Shown here piece by piece: positions 1-9,166 of a DNA stretch of 19,707 nucleotides (positions are counted from its first letter, which is position 1; each line of letters begins with the position of its first letter). The notes below the pieces were generated by a model. That model was not told where the DNA came from. It did no database searches and saw only the letters and a list, made by a program, of their open reading frames with translations. The position numbers and the translations under genes are program-made. Origin of the DNA: DASVDK01 sp036562265 [NCBI: Thermodesulfobacteriota bacterium] (GTDB lineage: Bacteria > DASVDK01); assembly GCA_036562265.1 (NCBI GenBank), contig DATCKS010000210.1:1-19707 (forward strand). Reading direction: 5' to 3'.

Positions 1-1
1 G

Positions 2-475
2 TCCCGGGGAGCATCCTCGACCGTCGAAACCGTCTACCGCCTGGCGGAGCCCGTCGCCGCCGCCCTCGGTCTCGAGGTGATCGACATCGAATTCCGGCGC
101 GAGGGGGGCGGCTGGGTCCTGCGGCTCTTCATCGACAAGCCGGGAGGGGTCTCCCTGGACGACTGTACGGCGATGAGTCGCGAGCTGTCGCCGGTGCTCG
201 ACGTCGAGGATCCGATCGAGCACGCCTACCACCTCGAGGTTTCCTCGCCGGGCGCCACCCGGCCGCTCAAGACCGATCGTGACTTCGAGCGCTTCCGCGG
301 CCGCCGCGTCCGGATCTCGACGTACGAGAAGATCGGCGACCGGAAGACCTTCATCGGGCGGCTCGTGTCGCACAGCGCCGAGACGATCGAGCTCGACGAG
401 GAGACCGTGGGCCGCGTGAGCCTGCCGCGGGCCGCCGTCGCGAAGGCGAACCTCGAACTGGACCTCGACCTGTAA
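2..475 (+). CDS. rimP: Ribosome maturation factor RimP (5' partial)
   Basis: RimP binds the 30S subunit and helps late maturation of the small ribosomal subunit. The frame is open to the left edge and encodes 157 visible residues. There is no ATG, GTG or TTG between the edge and the conserved N-terminal stretch LAEPVAAALGLEVIDIEF, so the start lies outside the window; the GTG at 77 would cut into the first domain and is rejected. Family landmarks are clear: the IDKPGGVSLDDCTAMSREL segment, then LDVEDPIEHAYHLEVSSPG followed by the TRPL turn, and a C-terminal SH3-like part (RRVRISTYEKIGDRKTFIGR ending in the AKANLELDL strand). Length fits the usual ~150 residues, so only a few are missing. rimP upstream of nusA is the standard order. 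Confidence 0.96.
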   Translation, partial: SRGASSTVETVYRLAEPVAAALGLEVIDIEFRREGGGWVLRLFIDKPGGVSLDDCTAMSRELSPVLDVEDPIEHAYHLEVSSPGATRPLKTDRDFERFRGRRVRISTYEKIGDRKTFIGRLVSHSAETIELDEETVGRVSLPRAAVAKANLELDLDL

Positions 476-515
476 GCAGGACGAGGAAGCGCGAAGCCGT
501 TCAAGCAACGAAACC

Positions 516-584
516 GAGAAGGGGATGCGGGGGCCCGGCTCGGGCGACCGCCCGGCTGTGCGGCCCATGAGGCCCCCGCGGATG
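516..584. repeat. Structured direct repeat, copy 1, in the rimP-nusA gap
   Basis: This 69-nt unit recurs almost identically at 641-712. It can fold: an outer 9-bp stem (GCGGGGGCC at 527-535 with GGCCCCCGC at 571-579) encloses a 5-bp hairpin (CGGGC 541-545, loop GACC, GCCCG 550-554). No coding function is apparent. The gap between rimP and nusA (476-730) contains this unit, a stem of alternating GC (about 582-603), a hairpin at 618-636 and the second copy. A box at 489-505 resembles the end of the leaders before infB and purB. Confidence 0.85.
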
Positions 585-617
585 CGCGCGCGACGGCGCG
601 CGTGGCAACGAGAGCGA

Positions 618-636
618 GGCCCGGCTTGGCCGGGCC
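618..636 (+). other. Hairpin between the two repeats
   Basis: A perfect inverted repeat: GGCCCGGC (618-625), spacer TTG, GCCGGGCC (629-636). It lies between the two repeat copies upstream of nusA. No T-run follows, so it does not look like an intrinsic terminator. An RNA structure or a DNA cruciform are both possible. Confidence 0.7.
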
Positions 637-640
637 GAGC

Positions 641-712
641 GAGAAGGGGGGTGCGGGGGGCCCGGCTCGGGCGACCGCCCGGCTGTGCGGCCCATGAGGC
701 CCCCCGCGGATG
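641..712. repeat. Structured direct repeat, copy 2, abutting nusA
   Basis: Second copy of the 516-584 unit, 72 nt long. Its outer stem is 10 bp (GCGGGGGGCC at 653-662 with GGCCCCCCGC at 698-707): the G-run has grown from five to six and the facing C-run has grown from five to six as well. The inner hairpin (CGGGC 668-672 with GCCCG 677-681, loop GACC) is unchanged. The unit ends in an ATG (710-712) that is a possible but unlikely nusA start. The stem would sit directly in front of the nusA ribosome-binding region. Confidence 0.85.
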
Positions 713-730
713 ATGGAGCTACGAAAAAAC

Positions 731-2119
<1,389 letters not shown>

Positions 2120-2133
2120 GACGTATCCGGCAG

Positions 2134-2139
2134 AGGAGG
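2134..2139 (+). promoter_or_regulatory. Ribosome binding site AGGAGG before an ATC start
   Basis: A full AGGAGG sits 5 nt upstream of ATC 2145. No ATG, GTG or TTG lies in this frame between the in-frame stop at 2070 and the conserved RTCLACR motif at 2154, so this site points to ATC as the initiator of the YlxR-L7Ae gene. Confidence 0.7.
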
Positions 2140-2144
2140 CGGAC

Positions 2145-2741
2145 ATCCCGGCCCGGACCTGCCTGGCGTGCCGGCGCGAGGACGAACAGGGGACGCTGAT
2201 CCGCTTCGCGGTGTCGCCCGACGGCCGGCTCGTGGTCGACCACCCGCCGAAGCTGAAGGGCCGCGGCGCGTACCTCTGCCCCGACCCGTCCTGCGTGGCG
2301 GCGGCCGTCAAGCGCAACCCGTTCTCCCGGGCCTTCCGGCGGCCGGTGGCGCTCGGCGACGCGGATCTGGGGCGGCTCGTGGCCGAGCGCCTCGAGGCGC
2401 ACGTGCAAGGCCTCCTCGGCGTGGCGCGTCGGGCCGGCCGGGTGCGCTCGGGCGCGACGCAGGTGGAGGAGGCGCTGGCGCGCGGGAAGCTGGCGCTGGT
2501 GATCGTGGCGGCCGACGCCGAGCCGGCGACGGTGGAGGCGTTCGAGGGCCGGGCGCGGGCGGCCGGGACGCCGGTTGCGCGCTTCGGTACCCGCGAGACA
2601 CTGGGCCGTGCGATCGGCAAGGACTTCCGGGCCGTGGTCGGCATCGCCGACCCCGGCCTTGCCAGGAAGATCCGCGACGATCTCGGTAAACTAGACAGAT
2701 TGGCAGGACGCGCAGCGGCGGACATCCGCCGCGAGATTTGA
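2145..2741 (+). CDS. YlxR-L7Ae fusion RNA-binding protein, probable ATC start
   Basis: About 198 residues in two RNA-binding parts. Residues ~1-70 are YlxR (DUF448; RnpM in Bacillus): RTCLACR with Cys6 and Cys9, then DGRLVVD, GRGAYLC (39-45), Cys50 and FSRAFRR (60-66). Residues ~87-185 are an L7Ae/L30e-like domain: GLLGVARRAGRVRSG, then KLALVIVAADAEP, the RFGTRETLGRAIGK block and VVGIADPGLARKI. In Firmicutes these are separate proteins (YlxR and YlxQ) in the nusA-infB operon; here they are fused, as in many proteobacteria. YlxR of Bacillus has been linked to RNase P; the role here is inferred. The start is odd: an AGGAGG precedes ATC 2145, and the first ordinary start (GTG 2211) would remove the cysteine motif. 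A base error (ATG read as ATC) or an ACG at 2121 are alternatives. Confidence 0.88.
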   Translation: MPARTCLACRREDEQGTLIRFAVSPDGRLVVDHPPKLKGRGAYLCPDPSCVAAAVKRNPFSRAFRRPVALGDADLGRLVAERLEAHVQGLLGVARRAGRVRSGATQVEEALARGKLALVIVAADAEPATVEAFEGRARAAGTPVARFGTRETLGRAIGKDFRAVVGIADPGLARKIRDDLGKLDRLAGRAAADIRREI

Positions 2742-2764
2742 GAGCCGGCGCGGCAGCGGCGGCC

Positions 2765-2895
2765 GAGGCGAGGGGCCACAGGTCATCGGGGACCGGGGGA
2801 TAGCCCCGGTCGAGCAGGAGCCGGGTTCGCGAGACGCCTGCCGGAGGCGGCGGCGTACAGAACCCGGCCCGGAGCGGAGACGGCCCCGAGCCGTT
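2765..2895 (+). promoter_or_regulatory. Structured leader element upstream of infB (related to the purB leader)
   Basis: The 174-nt gap before infB contains an ordered set of blocks. Box A (2765-2783) ends in GGCCACAGGT. Hairpin 1 is GACCGGGG (2791-2798), loop GATAG, CCCCGGTC (2804-2811). A linker GAGCAGGAGC runs into hairpin 2, a 9-bp stem (GCCGGGTTC 2820-2828 with GAACCCGGC 2860-2868) enclosing a small hairpin CGCCT/AGGCG (2835-2849). GGAGCGGA (2871-2878) follows, then a terminal box CGGCCCCGAGCCGTT (2881-2895) that can itself form CGGC/GCCG. The same order recurs at 13552-13649 before purB. The element ends 20 nt before the infB start. No match to a riboswitch or ribosomal-protein leader that I know. 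Confidence 0.6.
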
Positions 2896-2915
2896 TGGTG
2901 GATGGAGAAGAGTTG

Positions 2916-5966
<3,051 letters not shown>

Positions 5967-5978
5967 GGGAGATGATCC

Positions 5979-6009
5979 CGCGGGGGGCGGGCTTCGGGCG
6001 CCCCCCGCG
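5979..6009 (+). other. Strong hairpin between infB and ylxP
   Basis: A perfect 11-bp stem (CGCGGGGGGCG at 5979-5989, CGCCCCCCGCG at 5999-6009) around a 9-nt loop containing TTCG. It begins 12 nt after the infB stop and ends 12 nt before the ylxP GTG. No T-run follows, so I do not call a terminator. It may stabilise the upstream mRNA end or limit entry to the ylxP start. Confidence 0.75.
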
Positions 6010-6021
6010 AGAGCCGCGGCC

Positions 6022-6309
6022 GTGGTCGTGGGTGTGTGTCAGCTCGACGTGATGGTGCACGACAGCGACTCGCTCAAGGCGAAGCGCAGCGTGCTGAGGC
6101 GCGTCATCGCGCGGGTCCACCAGACCTTTCCGGTCGCCATCGCCGAGGTGGGTAACCACGACATCTGGCAGCGTGCCACGCTCGGCGTCTCCGTCGTCGG
6201 CAACGAGGAAGCCCACGTCAACGCCGTCCTCGACAAGGTCGTGAACTTCGTCGACGGCCTGCACCTGGTCGAGATCCTCGACCACCAGATCGAGCTGCTC
6301 CATTACTAG
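6022..6309 (+). CDS. ylxP: YlxP-like DUF503 family protein
   Basis: A 95-residue member of the DUF503/YlxP family, commonly found between infB and rbfA. Function is not firmly established; the position suggests ribosome assembly or initiation. Family landmarks are MVVGVCQLDVMVHDSDSLK, KRSVLRRVIARV, the AEVGNHDIWQRATLGVSVVG core, and VVNFVDGLHLVEIL. GTG 6022 is chosen because it gives the usual N-terminus (MVVGVC) and length; GTG 6028 is possible. The open frame runs further upstream but that part is Pro/Arg-rich and unlike the family. There is no strong Shine-Dalgarno sequence, and a stable hairpin lies just upstream, so expression may depend on coupling to infB translation. The stop lies 15 nt before rbfA. 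Confidence 0.9.
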   Translation: MVVGVCQLDVMVHDSDSLKAKRSVLRRVIARVHQTFPVAIAEVGNHDIWQRATLGVSVVGNEEAHVNAVLDKVVNFVDGLHLVEILDHQIELLHY

Positions 6310-6324
6310 CGGCCGAGACACGCC

Positions 6325-6729
6325 ATGTCGTTCCAGAGAAAGCACCGTGTGGCCGACGCGATCAAGGCGGAGGTATCGGAACTCCTCCGGCGCGGCCTCA
6401 AGGATCCACGAATCGGGTTCGTCACCGTCACCGACGTGGAGGTGTCGTCCGACCTGCGCCAGGCGCGGGTGTACTACAGCGTGATCGGCAGCCCCGCCGA
6501 GCGCGAAGCGACCGCGAAGGGCCTGCAGTCGGCGACCGGCTTCGTGCAGAGCCACGTCGGCAAGCGGCTCGGCCTGCGCAACACGCCGATCCTCGAGTTC
6601 CGGTACGACCCGTCCCTCGAACAGGGTGCGCGCATCGAGCAACTGCTCAGGGAAGCGAAAGCCCATCCGTCCGACACGGAGGCCGACGCCGGCGAGACCG
6701 GCGGCGCGCCGGAGTCGTCCGAGGGGTAG
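6325..6729 (+). CDS. rbfA: Ribosome-binding factor A
   Basis: RbfA is a KH-fold protein that binds the 30S subunit near helix 1 of 16S rRNA and acts late in its maturation. The 134-residue product starts MSFQRKHRVADAIKAEVSEL and shows the family core: LRRGLKDPRIGFVTVTDVEV, then DLRQARVYYSVIG, and a C-terminal half with RLGLRNTPILEFRYDPSLEQ and RIEQLL. The tail after about residue 115 is an acidic, low-complexity extension. ATG 6325 has only weak upstream pairing. Its TAG stop forms part of the AGGAGG of the next gene (6728-6733), so the two genes are closely linked in translation. Confidence 0.96.
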   Translation: MSFQRKHRVADAIKAEVSELLRRGLKDPRIGFVTVTDVEVSSDLRQARVYYSVIGSPAEREATAKGLQSATGFVQSHVGKRLGLRNTPILEFRYDPSLEQGARIEQLLREAKAHPSDTEADAGETGGAPESSEG

Positions 6730-6742
6730 GAGGAACGTTCAG

Positions 6743-7750
6743 GTGCCCGTAGATGCCATGGTCCCGCGGATCGTCGCCGCGCTGCGCGCCGGCGAGCGGT
6801 TCCTCGTCGCCTCTCACGTGACGCCGGAAGGGGACACGATCGGCTCGCAGCTCGCCCTCTGCCTGGCGTTGCAGGACATGGGCAAGTCGGTGGTCGCCTA
6901 CAACAGCGACCCGATCCCGCGCAACATCCGGTTCCTGCCGTACGCCGAGAACATCGTCTCGCAGATCGACCCCGAGGCGACCTTCGACGCCGCCATCGTC
7001 GTCGACGCCGCCGACCTGTCGCGGGTCGGGCCGGGGCTCGCCGAGGCGCTGCCGCGCTGCCGCCTGGTCATCAACGTCGACCATCACAAGACGAACACCG
7101 GCTTCGGGGACCTCAGGTTCGTCGATCCGAACGCCAGCGCCACGGGCGAGGTCGTCTATCGCCTCCTCAGGGCGATCCCGGTGACGATCACGCACGAGAT
7201 CGCGGTGAACCTCTACGTGACGATCCTGACCGACACCGGCTCGTTCCACTACACCAACTCGACCCCCGAGGCGTTCCGCATCGCGGGCGAGATGGTGAGC
7301 CTGGGCGTGCGCCCCTGGAGCGTCGCCGAGAAGATCTACGAGAGCAACCCCGCCGCGCGCATGCGGCTCCTCGGGAAGGTCCTCGGCACGCTCGACGTGA
7401 CGCCCGACGGCAAGGTCGCCTCCATCGTCGTGTCGAAGGCCGATCTCGCGGCGCACGGCTGCACCGCCGACCTCACCGACGGGTTCATCAACTTCCCGAG
7501 GTCCATCGAGGGGGTGGAGGTCGCGCTCATGTTCCGCGAGGAGTCGGAGACGGCCTACAAGGTCTCCTTCCGCTCCCGGGGGAACGTGGACGTCTCCGCC
7601 ATCGCCGGCCTGTTCGGCGGGGGCGGGCACCGCAACTCGGCCGGCTGCCTCGTGCGCGGTCCGCTCGCCGAGGTCAAGGGGCGCGTCCTCGCCGCGGCCG
7701 CGAGCCGGATCGTTTCCGCCCGCGACCCCTTCATGGTCGTCAACTACTGA
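6743..7750 (+). CDS. nrnA: DHH/DHHA1 phosphoesterase, NrnA-like
   Basis: A 335-residue DHH-family phosphoesterase. NrnA-type enzymes degrade short oligoribonucleotides or linear dinucleotides and dephosphorylate pAp with Mn2+. Visible motifs are SHVTPEGDTIGS (24-35), VVDAADLSRVG, the name-giving DHH (113-115, in NVDHHKTNTGFG), DPNASATGEVVYRLL, TDTGSFHYTNS, and the C-terminal DHHA1 substrate motif GGGGHRNSAG (292-301). In motif I the usual PDGD reads PEGD (Glu29 for the first Asp), a conservative change. The start is GTG 6743, with AGGAGG (6728-6733) 9 nt upstream; the in-frame ATG 6758 lacks a site at useful distance. The position between rbfA and truB is common in Firmicutes and Deltaproteobacteria. 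The exact substrate cannot be read from sequence. Confidence 0.93.
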   Translation: MPVDAMVPRIVAALRAGERFLVASHVTPEGDTIGSQLALCLALQDMGKSVVAYNSDPIPRNIRFLPYAENIVSQIDPEATFDAAIVVDAADLSRVGPGLAEALPRCRLVINVDHHKTNTGFGDLRFVDPNASATGEVVYRLLRAIPVTITHEIAVNLYVTILTDTGSFHYTNSTPEAFRIAGEMVSLGVRPWSVAEKIYESNPAARMRLLGKVLGTLDVTPDGKVASIVVSKADLAAHGCTADLTDGFINFPRSIEGVEVALMFREESETAYKVSFRSRGNVDVSAIAGLFGGGGHRNSAGCLVRGPLAEVKGRVLAAAASRIVSARDPFMVVNY

Positions 7751-7752
7751 GA

Positions 7753-7789
7753 CGCCCGCCGTGCGCCGCAGCGCGAGGCCCGGCGGGCG
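7753..7789 (+). other. Stem-loop between the DHH gene and truB
   Basis: A 9-bp stem (CGCCCGCCG 7753-7761 with CGGCGGGCG 7781-7789) encloses a smaller hairpin (GCGC 7763-7766, GCGC 7771-7774). It follows the upstream stop directly and occupies half of the 69-nt gap. No U-tract follows. Function unknown. Confidence 0.6.
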
Positions 7790-7819
7790 CGCCGCCTCGA
7801 ACCTCCGGTCCCGTCGTTC

Positions 7820-8842
7820 ATGAGCCCCTCCGACACCGATCTCCACGGCGTCCTCGTGATCGACAAGCCGAAGGGGCCGACGTCGCACGACGTCGTCCTG
7901 CGGGTGCGGCGCCGCCTCGGCGTCCGGAAGGCCGGCCACACCGGGACACTCGACCCCATGGCGACCGGCGTCCTGCCGGTGGTCGTCGGCGAGGCGACCA
8001 AGCTCGTCCCGCTCCTGATGGAGGGGGACAAGGCGTACGAGGCCGAGGCGACGCTCGGGATCGAGACCGACACGCTCGACGCCGAGGGCCGTGTCGTGGC
8101 GACCACGCCGGCTGCTGCCTGGCCGACCGACCGGGCGGCGGTCGAGCGCGCCGTGGCCGACCTGGCCGGCCGGCGGGTGCAGCGCCCGCCCGCCTTCTCG
8201 GCCGCCAAGGTTGGCGGCCGGCCGCTCCACGAGCGGGCGCGCGCCGGCGAGGCGGCGGAGGGGGCTCCCAGGGAGGTGGTCGTCCACGAGGCGGCCCTGA
8301 CCGGCTTCGAGCCGGCCGAGGGCGATCGGCCGCCCCGGGTGCGCTTCCGGGTGACCTGCTCCAAGGGCACCTACGTCCGCGTCCTCGCGGCCGATCTCGG
8401 CCGGGCGCTCGGCTCGGGCGCCCATCTGTCGGCGCTGCGGCGAACCCGCAGCGGACCCTTCGGCCTCGAGCGGGCGGTGCCCCTCGAGGCGCTCGACTCG
8501 GAGGCCGGCCGGGCGCGCGCGCTGGCCGCGCTGGTCCCGCCCGAGGTGGCCATCGGCCATATCCCGGCTGTGAGCCTCGGGGCTGCCGAGGCGGCCCGGC
8601 TTGCCCACGGGCAGGCGGTGCCGCTGCCGGCCGATCAGTCATCTGCTCATCTGAGCATCGGGACCCTCGTGCGGGTCTCCGGCCCGGGCCGGCCGCTCCT
8701 TGCCCTGGCCGAGGTCCGGCCGGGGCCGGGCGGGCGGCCGGTGCTTTCGCCCACCCGCGTGTTCGCGCACGCGGACGGCCGTAACCCCCCAACGCGCCGC
8801 GGCTTTACAAGGGGGGGCCGGTCTGGTACAAGAGAGCGTTAA
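7820..8842 (+). CDS. truB: tRNA pseudouridine(55) synthase TruB
   Basis: TruB converts U55 in the T-loop of tRNAs to pseudouridine. The 340-residue product has the N-terminal motif HGVLVIDKPKGPTSHDVV, the catalytic motif GHTGTLDP with nucleophile Asp45, then ATGVLPVVVGEATKL, KAYEAEATLGIETDT and the TCSKGTYVRVLAADLG segment. The C-terminal third (from about residue 250) matches a PUA-like region ending in an Arg-rich tail. ATG 7820 fits the family N-terminus, but there is no clear Shine-Dalgarno sequence. The 3' end of the gene contains the promoter proposed for rpsO (8804-8832), and the TAA (8840-8842) lies about 8-10 nt beyond its -10 box. ribF, often placed between truB and rpsO, is absent here. 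Confidence 0.96.
   Translation: MSPSDTDLHGVLVIDKPKGPTSHDVVLRVRRRLGVRKAGHTGTLDPMATGVLPVVVGEATKLVPLLMEGDKAYEAEATLGIETDTLDAEGRVVATTPAAAWPTDRAAVERAVADLAGRRVQRPPAFSAAKVGGRPLHERARAGEAAEGAPREVVVHEAALTGFEPAEGDRPPRVRFRVTCSKGTYVRVLAADLGRALGSGAHLSALRRTRSGPFGLERAVPLEALDSEAGRARALAALVPPEVAIGHIPAVSLGAAEAARLAHGQAVPLPADQSSAHLSIGTLVRVSGPGRPLLALAEVRPGPGGRPVLSPTRVFAHADGRNPPTRRGFTRGGRSGTRER
8804..8832 (+). promoter_or_regulatory. Sigma70-type extended -10 promoter for rpsO
   Basis: The -35 box TTTACA (8804-8809) matches TTGACA at 5 of 6 positions. The spacer is 17 nt, and the -10 box TACAAG (8827-8832) matches TATAAT at 4 of 6, with a TG (8824-8825) one nucleotide before it as in extended -10 promoters. Transcription would begin near 8839-8840, giving an rpsO leader of about 25 nt. 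The boxes lie in the last codons of truB and stand out as one of the few A/T-containing stretches in a very GC-rich window. Confidence 0.6.
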
Positions 8843-8848
8843 TATTCG

Positions 8849-8854
8849 AGGAGG
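8849..8854 (+). promoter_or_regulatory. rpsO ribosome binding site
   Basis: AGGAGG, 9 nt before the GTG start of rpsO, in a short A/T-rich patch. It settles GTG 8864 as the start. Confidence 0.85.
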
Positions 8855-8863
8855 AACAGGTTC

Positions 8864-9130
8864 GTGCTGGAGACTGCACGGAAGCGGGAGGTCATCGAGG
8901 CTTTCCGTCGCCACGGTACCGACACGGGCTCGCCCGAGGTCCAGATCGCGATCCTCAGCGAGCGCATCGGCTACCTCACCGAACACTTCAAGACGCACAA
9001 GAAGGACCACGCCTCACGCCGTGGCCTCCTGAAGCTCGTCGGCCAGCGGCGTCGTCTGCTCAACTACCTCCGCGACAACAACGCCGACCGGTACCGCGCG
9101 ATCGTCGAGAAGCTCGGCTTGCGCAAGTAG
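8864..9130 (+). CDS. rpsO: 30S ribosomal protein S15
   Basis: S15 is a primary 16S rRNA-binding protein of the 30S platform and forms an intersubunit bridge. The 88-residue product, starting at GTG 8864, matches the family (usually 88-89): [20 protein letters not shown], then [20 protein letters not shown], the [20 protein letters not shown] rRNA-binding segment and [13 protein letters not shown] at the end. A strong Shine-Dalgarno site and a candidate own promoter inside truB suggest expression partly independent of the upstream operon. rpsO directly followed by pnp is a widely conserved pair. S15 represses its own translation in several bacteria; no such mRNA structure is evident in the short leader here. 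Confidence 0.98.
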   Translation: MLETARKREVIEAFRRHGTDTGSPEVQIAILSERIGYLTEHFKTHKKDHASRRGLLKLVGQRRRLLNYLRDNNADRYRAIVEKLGLRK

Positions 9131-9166
9131 GCGGTCTCCCGCCCATTTGAAAATCGAAGAGGGTCA

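Noticed and set aside
516-712. CRISPR array.
   Set aside because: Only two repeat copies, ~70 nt long, with a single hairpin-rich spacer and no cas genes.
525-713. Small + strand frame (62 aa) across the repeat region before nusA.
   Set aside because: It is made of the structured repeats and has an Arg/Pro/Gly-rich product with no start signal. The repeat copies differ by indels in G and C runs that would shift a reading frame but preserve pairing.
2211-2213. GTG 2211 as the start of the YlxR-L7Ae gene.
   Set aside because: It would remove the conserved RTCLACR motif encoded just upstream in the same open frame, and no Shine-Dalgarno site precedes it.
2652-2692. Promoter for infB near the end of the ylxR-L7Ae gene (TTGCCA and TAAACT).
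   Set aside because: The boxes are individually fair, but the spacing is about 22 nt, too long for sigma70, and the sequence is well explained as coding.
5972-6052. Possible 26-residue leader peptide (ATG 5972) overlapping the ylxP start.
   Set aside because: The purine-rich stretch is immediately adjacent to the ATG, too close to act as a Shine-Dalgarno site, and the peptide shows no feature beyond GC-rich composition.
9131-9142. Intrinsic terminator between rpsO and pnp.
   Set aside because: The stem is only 4 bp (GCGG/CCGC) and is followed by CCATTTG rather than a U-tract.
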